64,000 nucleotides of DNA from assembly GCF_000169455.1 (NCBI RefSeq), contig NZ_AAYC01000001.1, positions 458,001 to 522,000 on the forward strand, read 5' to 3'. Below the pieces are notes generated by a model, which did no database searches, was not told where the DNA came from, and saw nothing but the letters and a program-made list of their open reading frames with translations. A program made the translations under genes and the position numbers. Shown here piece by piece: positions 53,830-62,696 of the stretch (position 1 is its first letter; every line of letters starts with the position of its first letter). The stretch is from Roseobacter sp. SK209-2-6 (lineage in GTDB: Bacteria; Pseudomonadota; Alphaproteobacteria; Rhodobacterales; Rhodobacteraceae).

Positions 53830-55734
53830 ATGCCAAATATAATCTACCGGCTGTCGGCTCGTATCTATCTACTGGCTGGGATAGCGATTGCTTTGGCGGC
53901 GCTGCTGACATTTTTCATCCTCAGTAGGGCGGTTCAAAACGCCTATGACATGCGGGAGCAGGAGCTGCACCAGTTGACCGATCTGGCTCTCAGCCAGCTC
54001 TCCGGCCTTGAGGCCCAGGTGCAGGCCGGAACCCTGGACGAGGCGGAAGCCCGGGAATTGGGGCGCGACAGGTTGACAGCATTGCGATTTGGAGAGGCAG
54101 GCTATTTCTATGCCTTTGATCTGGATCTTGTCATTCGGGCGCACCCGACGCGGCCCAATTGGGTGGGCACCACCCAGACGCAGATTGAGGATCTGAACGG
54201 CGTGCGGATCTTTCCCGAACTTCTGGCTGTGGCGGAAAACCAGGGTGCGGGGCCGCTGATCTATCATTTTAGCAAACCTGATTCAGATGTGGCTGAAGCC
54301 AAAATGGGCTATGTGCAGCTATATGAACCCTGGGGATGGGTTGTTGGCACCGGTGCCTATGTCGCAGATATTGATGAAGAGCTCTCCACGATGCGCCTCA
54401 CAGCCGGGGTTGCCCTTCTTGTCAGCCTTGCCATCCTAGCAGTTGGCGCTGGGGTGATTACAAAAAGTGTGACCGGCCCGATCGGCGCCTTGAAAGCGCG
54501 CATGCAAAGCATGACCGAGGGCAACACCGAAGATGCGATCCCTGCGACCGACAACAAGGGCGAAGTCGGTGAGATCGCTGGAAAAATCGAGAAATTCCGC
54601 CAATCTCTGCACCGGCAGAAGGGTATGGAGCAGGAACAGCGTGAGCGGGAGCGGACCCAGGCTGAGGTGGTCGAGGTTCTGAGCAGACGTTTGTCAGCCC
54701 TGTCCGGTGGCGATTTGACCAACAAGATTGGTTCAAACTTTCCAGAGGAATACAGCCAACTTCGCTGTGACTTCAACAAGACCGTAGATCAGCTTGGGGC
54801 AACGATCTCCAAAGTGGTGGAAACCACGGGTAGCATTCGCAAAGGTGCGTCTGAAATCAGCCAAGCTTCAGAGGATCTGTCTCACCGGACGGAAAGCCAA
54901 GCTGCAACGCTGGAAGAAACGGCCGCCGCCTTGGATGAGTTGACCGCATCGGTCAAATCCGCTGCAGATGGTGCCCGCCGGGTGGAAAACACCATGGAAG
55001 AGGCGCGTCAGGAAGCTGAAAACAGCGGTGAGGTTGTCCAGAGCGCGGTTACGGCAATGACCGAGATCGAGCAGAGCTCCTCCAGCATTGCGCAAATCAT
55101 CTCGGTGATTGACGACATCGCCTTCCAGACCAACCTCTTGGCCCTGAACGCCGGGGTCGAAGCCGCACGGGCTGGTGAAGCGGGCAAGGGCTTTGCGGTT
55201 GTGGCCTCTGAGGTGCGTGCCCTGGCGCAGCGCTCCTCTGATGCGGCGATGGAGATCAAGACCCTGATCGGCGACAGCTCCAAACAGGTGGAGCGTGGCG
55301 TGGATCTGGTTGGCAAGGCGGGCGATGCGCTGCACAATATCGTGGAACGCGTCAGTCATATCTCCAAGCTGATCACGGGCATCGCCGAGGGCGCGGTGGA
55401 GCAATCCACCGGCCTGGGTGAAATCAACACCGGTGTGACCCAGCTGGATCAGGTGACCCAGCAAAATGCCGCCATGGTGGAAGAGGCCAAAGCCTCCGGT
55501 CATATGCTGAACAATGATGCGGCAAAGCTGGTGGATCTGGTCGCGGGCTTCAAATTGGGAACGCATTCACATCAGGGTGGTTTTGCCAGCAAGCAGACGC
55601 CTCCTGTGCAGCCTGTGGCCCCCTCTGCTCATGGGGGCGAGGATTGGGACCAGGATGAGGCAGAGCCGACACCAGCAGCTCAGCGATCCGCGCAGGCAGG
55701 AAATACTGCAGAAGATCTCTGGCAGGAGTTCTAA
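53830..55734 (+). CDS. Methyl-accepting chemotaxis protein with a single Cache domain
   Basis: The protein has 634 residues: membrane segment 1 (12-34), an sCache-2-like periplasmic domain (about 36-185; FGEAGYFYAFDLD, AHPTRPNWVG, YEPWGWVVGTGAYV), membrane segment 2 (190-212), HAMP (213-265), a second HAMP-like stretch, then the signalling hairpin (330-560) with the conserved tip region IISVIDDIAFQTNLLALNAGVEAARAGEAGKGFAVVASEVRALAQRS. The C-terminal LWQEF looks like a CheR-tethering pentapeptide. It detects a small organic acid or similar ligand and controls the CheA kinase; cheA is not in the window. Confidence 0.93.
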   Translation: MPNIIYRLSARIYLLAGIAIALAALLTFFILSRAVQNAYDMREQELHQLTDLALSQLSGLEAQVQAGTLDEAEARELGRDRLTALRFGEAGYFYAFDLDLVIRAHPTRPNWVGTTQTQIEDLNGVRIFPELLAVAENQGAGPLIYHFSKPDSDVAEAKMGYVQLYEPWGWVVGTGAYVADIDEELSTMRLTAGVALLVSLAILAVGAGVITKSVTGPIGALKARMQSMTEGNTEDAIPATDNKGEVGEIAGKIEKFRQSLHRQKGMEQEQRERERTQAEVVEVLSRRLSALSGGDLTNKIGSNFPEEYSQLRCDFNKTVDQLGATISKVVETTGSIRKGASEISQASEDLSHRTESQAATLEETAAALDELTASVKSAADGARRVENTMEEARQEAENSGEVVQSAVTAMTEIEQSSSSIAQIISVIDDIAFQTNLLALNAGVEAARAGEAGKGFAVVASEVRALAQRSSDAAMEIKTLIGDSSKQVERGVDLVGKAGDALHNIVERVSHISKLITGIAEGAVEQSTGLGEINTGVTQLDQVTQQNAAMVEEAKASGHMLNNDAAKLVDLVAGFKLGTHSHQGGFASKQTPPVQPVAPSAHGGEDWDQDEAEPTPAAQRSAQAGNTAEDLWQEF

Positions 55735-55752
55735 AAATGTTCAAACCAGGCG

Positions 55753-55791
55753 GAGCGGCGAAACCTGCAGTCTCGTCGCTCTTTGCTTTTT
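55753..55791 (+). terminator. Intrinsic terminator of the chemoreceptor gene
   Basis: A 9-bp stem with one G-U pair (GAGCGGCGA/UCGUCGCUC, 11-nt loop) is followed by UUUGCUUUUU, 19 bases past the stop. Confidence 0.8.
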
Positions 55792-55806
55792 CTCGCTTCT
55801 CAGGCG

Positions 55807-56793
55807 CTATGCGGTTTTGAGAAGGCGGGCCCAGGCGCGTGCAGGAAAATCAGACCTCTGCGGCTCCAGCATCTGTTGGCCCATGAACCAGTAGACATAG
55901 CGTTCGAATGGAAAATCCGTGAGAACCTCCGCCGCCCGGTGCAGGTTCTCTTGCAGCTCTTTGCTGGTGTGGCAGACCAGAGTGGCGTGGTGGTAGTCGG
56001 CTTTGGCGCAGGTCAGGACGGGCTTGCGCTGCAAAAGTGCCTCAAAGCCGACAGCGGAGTTTTGTGACAACACCACCGCTGAGGCGGCGATCAAGTCATG
56101 CACACTGGCAGTGCTCAGCTCTGCATTTCCGAGTTTTTCGCAAAGGGCTTGCAGCTGGCATAGGGCCTGAGCGTCCTGCAGCGGATGCGGTTTTATATAG
56201 ACCCTGCCGGTCACAGAAGCGCAGGCAGAGGTGATCATCTCAGCAGTGTTCAGATAATGCACCGACTGGCGGTATTTTTCGATGTCCTGAACAAATATGG
56301 CTACATCCGCTGGTGCAAGCCCACCAGGTATCTGCCTGTCTTGCGCGCGTTTGGAGATATTGTGCCGCAGGACGTGATCACGCAGCTCGCTAAAAAAGCC
56401 CACTGCTGCATTGCTGTCCACCCACTGCGGGTCAAATTCCTGATCGACCAAGCTGGAATTCCAGTAGTACCCCTGCGGATCCAAATACCAGAACCCCTTT
56501 AGATAGCTGGGCTGCGCATGAAAAATATGGGCCCCCTTTGGTCGCTTGGGGCCAATGACGATTTGCCGATGGTTGCTGTCCAGCAGTTCGAAGGAGAGTA
56601 GGTTCTCCGCATGGATGAGCAGCGGTTTGTACCCCTGCGACTGCGCTGCAGCCCCGATTTTTTCAAAGAAATCGCAGTGACCTTCCAGAATATGGCGGAA
56701 CCAAGCCTCTTCTGCATGCAGGATCAAGGGCCGCAAGCGACTCTCTAGCTGGCGCAGATGGTTGAGCTTTCGAAAGCTGCCCCGTTTTTGCAT
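55807..56793 (-). CDS. KpsC/LpsZ-like capsule polysaccharide protein
   Basis: The protein has 328 residues. IKPHPLQ and SQNSAVGFEALLQRKPVLTCAKADYHH match the C-terminal part of KpsC/KpsS-like Kdo transferases, a GT-B-type fold that builds the Kdo linker of group 2 capsules; the Ser-Ala-Val-Gly-Phe-Glu loop holds the nucleotide sugar. The chain is shorter than KpsC and has one unit. No kps export genes are close, so it may modify another surface glycan. It is an orphan between the chemoreceptor and icd. Confidence 0.75.
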   Translation of the reverse strand: MQKRGSFRKLNHLRQLESRLRPLILHAEEAWFRHILEGHCDFFEKIGAAAQSQGYKPLLIHAENLLSFELLDSNHRQIVIGPKRPKGAHIFHAQPSYLKGFWYLDPQGYYWNSSLVDQEFDPQWVDSNAAVGFFSELRDHVLRHNISKRAQDRQIPGGLAPADVAIFVQDIEKYRQSVHYLNTAEMITSACASVTGRVYIKPHPLQDAQALCQLQALCEKLGNAELSTASVHDLIAASAVVLSQNSAVGFEALLQRKPVLTCAKADYHHATLVCHTSKELQENLHRAAEVLTDFPFERYVYWFMGQQMLEPQRSDFPARAWARLLKTA

Positions 56794-56886
56794 GAGGTAA
56801 GAGAGGTTCCTTGCTGTACGATCATAGTGCTTCTGACAACTTCCGGGCTGCTCTGCAGAACGTCAAGCCTGCCGGTTGAGAAGCGC

Positions 56887-56915
56887 AAAAGAAAATACCC
56901 GGAGAATACTCCGGG
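56887..56915 (-). terminator. Intrinsic terminator of icd
   Basis: On the minus strand CCCGGAG/CUCCGGG (loop of 4) is followed by a U-rich run (UAUUUUCUUUU), 27 bases past the icd stop. Confidence 0.85.
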
Positions 56916-56941
56916 CATTTCTAATTCGTATCTGCCTGAGA

Positions 56942-59155
56942 TCAGTCGATGATTGCGTTCAAGGTTGCGGAGGGACGCATAACCTTGGCTTTCAACTCAA
57001 CACTGGGGCGGTAGTAGCCACCGATCTCTGCCGCTGGTCCTTGTGCTGCGGCCAGCTCTGCGAGGATGGCCTCTTCACCTTCGGCCAGCGCCTGAGCAAG
57101 AGGGGCAAATTCTGCAGCAAGAGCAGCATCTTCGCCCTGAGTGGCGAGGGCTTCTGCCCAGTAGCGCGCAAACCAGTAATGGCTGTCGCGGTTATCTGGC
57201 TGGCCAACTTTGCGGCTAGGGGAGCGGTTGTGGTCCAGAATGCCCTGGGTCGCGGCCTCAGCCGCGACACCCAGAACCCCTGCCTTGGCATTGCCCTGGC
57301 TGTCGGCGAGGAAGTTCAAGCTCTCACCCAGGGCGCAGAATTCGCCCATGGAGTCCCAGCGCAGGTGGTTTTCTTCGACCAGCTGCTGCACGTGTTTTGG
57401 CGCAGAACCACCGGCACCGGTTTCAAACAACCCGCCGCCCTGCATCAGCTTCACGATGGAGAGCATCTTGGCCGAGGTGCCAAGCTCCAGGATCGGGAAG
57501 AGGTCGGTCAGATAGTCGCGCAGCACGTTGCCGGTGATGGCGATGCTGTCCTTGCCGGCGGTGATGGTTTCCAGCGATTGGCGGGTCGCTTCGCGCGGGG
57601 CCAGGATCTGGAAGTTCTCCGCAACGCCTGCCGCTTCCAGCGCAGGGGTCACATATTTGATCAGCTCGGCGTCATGGGCACGACCTGCGTCCAGCCAGAA
57701 GATCGCTTCGGATCCGGTCAGGCGCTGGCGATCACGGGCCAGTTCGATCCAGTTCTCGATCGGTGCCTTCTTCACGGTGCAGGAGCGCCAGATATCGCCC
57801 GCTTCAACCTCATGGGAATGCAGGGTCTCACCATTGGCCAGCACGATACGGATGCTGCCATCCGCGGGGGCTTCGAAAGTGGTTGGATGAGAACCGTATT
57901 CTTCGGCCTTTTGCGCCATCAGGCCGACGTTGGCTACGGCACCGGCGGTGGTCACGTCCAGCGCACCATTGGCTTTGAAGAAATTGATGGTCTCATCATA
58001 GACGGTGGCATAGCAGCGATCAGGGATCACGCAGTTGGTGTCACCCTTGTTGCCAGCCGCATCCCAGCCTTTGCCGCCAGCGCGGATCACCGCAGGCATG
58101 GAGGCGTCGATGATCACGTCGGAGGGCACATGCAGGTTGGTGATGCCTTTGTCACTGTCGACCATATACATGGCGGGGCGTTCGGCTGTAACAGCCTCAA
58201 TCGCAGCCATGATGTCTGCATTGCCTGCAACGCGGTCCAAGAGGTCACCCATGCCGGAGTTCGGGTTCACACCCAGGGCGTCCATCTCGGCGCCGAATTT
58301 TTCGAACACAGGTGCCAGCCAGGCCTTGACCGCATGGCCGAAGATGATCGGGTCAGAGACCTTCATCATGGTGGCCTTCATGTGCAGCGAGAACATGGTG
58401 CCGTCCGACTTGGTGTCCTCGATAGCGCCTGCCAGGAAGGACGCAAGTGCCTTGGCGGACATAAAGGTCGCATCCGCAACGGTGCCTTCGTCCAGCGGGT
58501 AGCTATCTTTCAGAACGGTAGTGGAACCGTCTTTGCCAACAAACTCGATCTTCGCATCACCGGCCTGTGCGGCACTGATGGTGGCGGATTTCTCATTTGC
58601 GTAGAAATCATTGCCAGGCATGGAGGAGACTTTGGTTTTGCTGTCGGAAGCCCAGTCACCCATGGAGTGGGGATTGGCCTGGGCATAGTTCTTGACCGCC
58701 TTGGCGGCGCGACGATCAGAGTTGCCTTCGCGCAGGACCGGGTTCACCGCAGAGCCCTTGATGGCGTCATAGCGGGCACGGATGGCCTTTTCCTCATCCG
58801 AGGAAGGCTCTTCCGGGTAGTTGGGCAGGTTGTAGCCCTGGCTCTGCAGTTCTTCGATTGCGGCCACCAGTTGTGGCACCGAAGCAGAGATATTCGGCAG
58901 CTTGATGACATTGGCTCCGGGTGTCTTCACCAGCTCGCCCAATGCGGCCAGATCATCGGATTGACGCTGCTCTTCGGTCAGGTTTTCGGGGAAGGTCGCG
59001 ATGATGCGCCCTGCCAATGAAATATCAGGGGTGCCAACAGTGATTTCTGCGGCGGAAACGAACTTGCGAATGATCGGCAGGAATGAGGCCGATGCCAGCT
59101 CGGGCGCTTCGTCTACAATGGTATACAATATGTCGGGGTTTGATTTTTCTGCCAT
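56942..59155 (-). CDS. icd: Isocitrate dehydrogenase, NADP-dependent, monomeric type
   Basis: The protein has 737 residues, the length of monomeric IDH. Family phrases include [99 protein letters not shown] and [14 protein letters not shown]. The enzyme converts isocitrate to 2-oxoglutarate in the citric-acid cycle with Mg or Mn. The ATG at 59155 has AAAGG upstream. It is a single gene with its own terminator. Confidence 0.97.
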   Translation of the reverse strand: MAEKSNPDILYTIVDEAPELASASFLPIIRKFVSAAEITVGTPDISLAGRIIATFPENLTEEQRQSDDLAALGELVKTPGANVIKLPNISASVPQLVAAIEELQSQGYNLPNYPEEPSSDEEKAIRARYDAIKGSAVNPVLREGNSDRRAAKAVKNYAQANPHSMGDWASDSKTKVSSMPGNDFYANEKSATISAAQAGDAKIEFVGKDGSTTVLKDSYPLDEGTVADATFMSAKALASFLAGAIEDTKSDGTMFSLHMKATMMKVSDPIIFGHAVKAWLAPVFEKFGAEMDALGVNPNSGMGDLLDRVAGNADIMAAIEAVTAERPAMYMVDSDKGITNLHVPSDVIIDASMPAVIRAGGKGWDAAGNKGDTNCVIPDRCYATVYDETINFFKANGALDVTTAGAVANVGLMAQKAEEYGSHPTTFEAPADGSIRIVLANGETLHSHEVEAGDIWRSCTVKKAPIENWIELARDRQRLTGSEAIFWLDAGRAHDAELIKYVTPALEAAGVAENFQILAPREATRQSLETITAGKDSIAITGNVLRDYLTDLFPILELGTSAKMLSIVKLMQGGGLFETGAGGSAPKHVQQLVEENHLRWDSMGEFCALGESLNFLADSQGNAKAGVLGVAAEAATQGILDHNRSPSRKVGQPDNRDSHYWFARYWAEALATQGEDAALAAEFAPLAQALAEGEEAILAELAAAQGPAAEIGGYYRPSVELKAKVMRPSATLNAIID

Positions 59156-59512
59156 TTTCCACAACCTTTCAGCGATAACGGAAGCTTTTTTGACTTAGCC
59201 TGACGGCACGGTGCCCCGGAACAGGGCAGAGGAAGCCAATGGATAACAATACGACCCACATGACGATCCTTTTCTGGCCCCCGTTTAGAGCAGGAGCGCC
59301 CTCGGTGCAATCACCTGCTTGGGATTTTGCAAGCGCAGATTGACGCGGCGCGGGAGTTTGGGGGGATTTCGCATAGTTTTCTACCCATTCGAATAGGTCG
59401 CCACGCGAATGCGTCAGCAATGCTACCTCTGCCTAGCTATCAGGTCTTGGTAAACAAAAGTTAACCTTGAATTGTGGCCAGATTTGAGGCCTCAGCAACA
59501 AGGTGACATTTG
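59156..59512. other. Divergent promoter region of icd and the glycosyltransferase gene
   Basis: About 360 bases without a gene. It must carry both divergent promoters. I see no long palindrome or repeat; short open frames on the minus strand (59113-59420) look non-coding. Confidence 0.45.
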
Positions 59513-60811
59513 ATGAAGCCCAACAATAACGCCTCTTCTTTGCTTATTTATGCGCCGGTGCCGCTCTATCTGCATGAGGGTGTGTTCTACATTGAGAAGC
59601 AAGCGATAAACGGGCTTCGCCTCTGGTCAGAGCATTTCAAACCCGTCACTGCAATGATGCCTTTGGCCAAGGGCGCACCGCCTGAGGGGTGGGAGCCAAT
59701 TCATGCACATTTGAAAGATCTCGAAGGGGCTCGGATTGAGCCTTTGCCCATGGCCTACCGGCCGGACCAGTTTTTGCGGGCCTTCCCTGCCGCGAAAAAA
59801 CGAATCAAAAAGCTGATTTCGCAGTCAGAGTATCTGAGCTTTGCGATTGGCGGTTTGTTTGGCGATTGGGGCTCTGTGGCCTCTTTGCTCGCTCATCGCA
59901 TGGGGCGCCCCTTTGCGGTCTGGACCGACAGGGTCGAATCCGAGGTGATGCGCTACGGGCGTCACGGCGGCACCTGGCGCAGCCGCCTGCGTGCGCGGCT
60001 CTATCATCGGCCGATGGCGCATCTCGAGCGGGCCGTGATTCGCCGGGCTCATCTGGGGCTGTTTCATGGGGCAGAGACCTTTGATGCCTATCGCCCCTAC
60101 TGCAAGAACCCGCAGCTGGTGCATGATATCCACCTATCAGCGCGCGATCACATCAATACCTATTCGCTGACCCAGAAGCTTGTGGAGCTGGAAGATTCGC
60201 CGCTACGCATCGCCTATGCTGGGCGCGCAGATGCCATGAAAGGCCCCTTTGATTGGCTGGCGGTGCTAGAACAACTCAAAGTGCTGGGCGTTCCGTTTGA
60301 AGCGACCTGGCTGGGGGAAGGGGCGGCCCTGCCGCAAATGGATGCCCGAGCAAAGCGGGCGGGCTTGGCCGATAGGCTGCGACTTCCAGGTTTCGTCTCC
60401 TGTCGTGCCAAGCTTTTGGAAGAGCTCCAACGCGCTCATATTTTCTTATTTTGTCACAAAACACCCGAGTCACCGCGCTGCCTGATCGAGGCTCTGACAA
60501 GTGCAACACCTCTTGTTGGATACGGAGGAGCCTATGCCTGCGATCTGATTGCCGCGCATGGTGGCGGCCACCTGGTGAAGCCTGGGGATACCGAAGCGCT
60601 GGCGCAGAGGATCAACTCGCTTCACCAGGACCGTGGTGAGCTTGCACGGCTGATCAGCAATGCCGCTCTGGATGGGGACCCCTTTACCGATGATCATGTC
60701 TTTGAGCAGAGATCGCAGATCATCAAACAGTTTTTGCCCCGTTTCCCCTGCAAGCCGGAGGCGGAGGCACCCGCTTGGGTGTGCCCTCTGGCCAGATCCG
60801 CTGTGGGCTGA
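59513..60811 (+). CDS. GT-B glycosyltransferase (family 4 like)
   Basis: The protein has 432 residues. The C-terminal Rossmann half has RIAYAGRADAMKGPFDWLAVLEQL, FEATWLGEGAALPQM, LRLPGFVSC and ESPRCLIEALTSATPLVGYGG, the E-x7-E nucleotide-sugar motif of GT4. The N-terminal acceptor half (LIYAPVPLYLHEG) is distinctive. It adds one sugar to a lipid- or protein-linked acceptor in the cytoplasm, perhaps for a capsule or LPS. AAGGTG precedes the ATG. Icd diverges, so the gene is an orphan with the KpsC-like gene 2.7 kb away. Confidence 0.82.
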   Translation: MKPNNNASSLLIYAPVPLYLHEGVFYIEKQAINGLRLWSEHFKPVTAMMPLAKGAPPEGWEPIHAHLKDLEGARIEPLPMAYRPDQFLRAFPAAKKRIKKLISQSEYLSFAIGGLFGDWGSVASLLAHRMGRPFAVWTDRVESEVMRYGRHGGTWRSRLRARLYHRPMAHLERAVIRRAHLGLFHGAETFDAYRPYCKNPQLVHDIHLSARDHINTYSLTQKLVELEDSPLRIAYAGRADAMKGPFDWLAVLEQLKVLGVPFEATWLGEGAALPQMDARAKRAGLADRLRLPGFVSCRAKLLEELQRAHIFLFCHKTPESPRCLIEALTSATPLVGYGGAYACDLIAAHGGGHLVKPGDTEALAQRINSLHQDRGELARLISNAALDGDPFTDDHVFEQRSQIIKQFLPRFPCKPEAEAPAWVCPLARSAVG

Positions 60812-60923
60812 CCAAATTTCATAGGAAGGGCAATCTTGCTTGGCGCGCGCCACTGGGGAAACCGGGCAGGGGCGTGTCGCGCGGATGGTGGTTCAAATCA
60901 TCTAAGTTCCAAGCTCAGGGAGG

Positions 60924-61448
60924 TTAGTCCCGGACTTCTTCGGGTGCGACCCCCCAGAGTTTTGATTTCGGTGCCCAGCCGCTATAGCCGCCTGCGGTGA
61001 TTTCACACCAGGCCTCGGCGCATTCGCCCAGCCGCGCAACAACCCCGTATTCAAAGGCAGCGGTAATCGGAGCCTGAGGGTTTGGATGCGCATGTACCGT
61101 CAACATGTCTTCTTGGATCAGAACGGTGCGAACGCCGGACAAAAGCGCATAGTGAACCCAGCCGCCTGCGCCATCCTGGTCACGGACGCGACGCCAGTGC
61201 CCATATTCTGCTGTGATTTCCAGTGGCATGCCTCGGCGCTTAAATACCCAATCGATCCGATGGGTCAGCGAAGGGCCGCGCCGTACATTGCCTTCCGAGG
61301 CTTTCATTGAAACATAGCGGGGCAGGGGCAGATTGGTGACCGGACCGCGCTTTCCCTTGGCCCAGGCTTCGGAGATTGGGGCGACAACAAAGATCGCCAA
61401 AGAAAGCACCGCGGCAATCCGCCGCCATCCGGTGGGTTGTTTGATCAC
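60924..61448 (-). CDS. Secreted SH3-domain protein
   Basis: The protein has 174 residues with a signal sequence (about 1-29). Residues 40-100 form a bacterial SH3 repeat (ASEGNVRRGPSLTHRIDWVFKRRGMPLEI) and 110-165 a second one. Such domains bind peptidoglycan or proteins in the periplasm. It starts with a GTG because no ATG precedes the signal peptide. It diverges from the hydroxyacid dehydrogenase gene. Confidence 0.85.
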   Translation of the reverse strand: MIKQPTGWRRIAAVLSLAIFVVAPISEAWAKGKRGPVTNLPLPRYVSMKASEGNVRRGPSLTHRIDWVFKRRGMPLEITAEYGHWRRVRDQDGAGGWVHYALLSGVRTVLIQEDMLTVHAHPNPQAPITAAFEYGVVARLGECAEAWCEITAGGYSGWAPKSKLWGVAPEEVRD

Positions 61449-61655
61449 AGCCTGTTTTACCTTGCTCGTGCTTCGCCTGTCGGCCTTGTTTTTCCAAGAT
61501 CCTGCAGCGCGCCTCTCTGAATGCCTCTTTGGGGAGTTTCAGAAGAAATTTGTTCTGCTTGCCTCGGTTGTGGCGGTTGGGTTCTTGTGCCCAGTCCCGT
61601 CCTGCGCCACCATGCCACCAAGGCATGCGAATTGAAAAGCCAGGGGAGAGCAAAA

Positions 61656-62642
61656 GTGGCAAGAGAACGTCTGAGTGTTGTTGTTACGCGACGGTTGCCA
61701 GAGCCTGTTGAAACACGGCTTTGCGAGTTGTTTGATGTCAAGTTGCGCGGTGATGATACGCCAATGTCCCGCCAGGAGCTTGTCGCCGCGATGCAGGATG
61801 CGGATGTGCTGGTTCCGACCGTCACCGATACCATTGATGCAGGCCTATTGGGCCAAGCCGGAGAGCGGCTCCGTCTGATCGCCAACTATGGCGCTGGGGT
61901 TGATAATATCGACGTGGCCACTGCCCGCCAGCGTGGCATCCTGGTCTCCAACACCCCGGGTGTGTTGACAGATGATACTGCCGATATGGCCATGGCGCTG
62001 ATCATGGCCGTGGTACGGCGCATTCCCGAAGGTCTGTCCGTGATGCAAAAGGGTGACTGGCAGGGCTGGGCCCCTACGGCGATGCTGGGCGGGCGGCTGG
62101 CCGGGCGACGCCTGGGCATTCTGGGCATGGGGCAGATTGGCCAGGCCGTCGCGCGCCGGGCAAGTGCCTTTGGCATGCAGGTGCATTATCACAACCGCCG
62201 CCGCCTGCGCAGCGAGGTTGAGACCGCGCTGGAGGCCACCTATTGGGAGAGCCTCGATCAGATGGTGGCGCGTATGGATGTCATCTCGGTCAATTGCCCC
62301 TCGACGCCTTCGACCTTCCATCTTTTGAACGCGCGTCGCCTGAAGCTGCTGAAACCCAATGCGGTGATTGTGAATACATCGCGCGGCGAGGTGATTGACG
62401 AACATGCCCTGACACGGATGCTGCGCGCCGGTGAGATCGCCGGTGCTGGCCTTGATGTTTATGAGCATGGAACCGATATCAATCCCAGGTTGCGCGAGCT
62501 TCCCAATGTGGTACTGCTACCTCATATGGGGTCTGCGACCCTCGAGGGGCGGATTGAGATGGGCGAGAAAGTCCTATTGAATATCAAGACCTTCGAGGAT
62601 GGGCATCGGCCACCGGACCAGGTGGTGCCAGCTATGCTCTGA
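61656..62642 (+). CDS. D-2-hydroxyacid dehydrogenase (glyoxylate/hydroxypyruvate reductase type)
   Basis: The protein has 328 residues. The NAD(P) loop GILGMGQIGQAVARRASAFGM has HNRRR after the second strand, which favours NADP. Catalytic residues are in NTSRGEVIDE (Arg), DVYEHG (Glu) and LLPHMGSAT (His). It reduces glyoxylate or hydroxypyruvate, or oxidises D-glycerate. I choose GTG at 61656 with AGGGGAG upstream; earlier in-frame codons cover the SH3 gene's promoter. A small terminator separates it from the next gene. Confidence 0.87.
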   Translation: MARERLSVVVTRRLPEPVETRLCELFDVKLRGDDTPMSRQELVAAMQDADVLVPTVTDTIDAGLLGQAGERLRLIANYGAGVDNIDVATARQRGILVSNTPGVLTDDTADMAMALIMAVVRRIPEGLSVMQKGDWQGWAPTAMLGGRLAGRRLGILGMGQIGQAVARRASAFGMQVHYHNRRRLRSEVETALEATYWESLDQMVARMDVISVNCPSTPSTFHLLNARRLKLLKPNAVIVNTSRGEVIDEHALTRMLRAGEIAGAGLDVYEHGTDINPRLRELPNVVLLPHMGSATLEGRIEMGEKVLLNIKTFEDGHRPPDQVVPAML

Positions 62643-62658
62643 CAGCCCCCGCAACGAG

Positions 62659-62679
62659 CCCCTGCTGAAACAGGGGTTT
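62659..62679 (+). terminator. Short hairpin after the hydroxyacid dehydrogenase
   Basis: CCCCTG/CAGGGG with a 6-nt loop is followed by UUU, 17 bases after the stop. It is weak and would allow readthrough into the transferase gene. Confidence 0.55.
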
Positions 62680-62696
62680 CACGCAGGGAGTTCAGA

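Noticed and set aside
56876-59020. A 714-codon open frame antisense to icd
   Set aside because: It mirrors the icd coding region. The product has no domain and the real protein is unambiguous.
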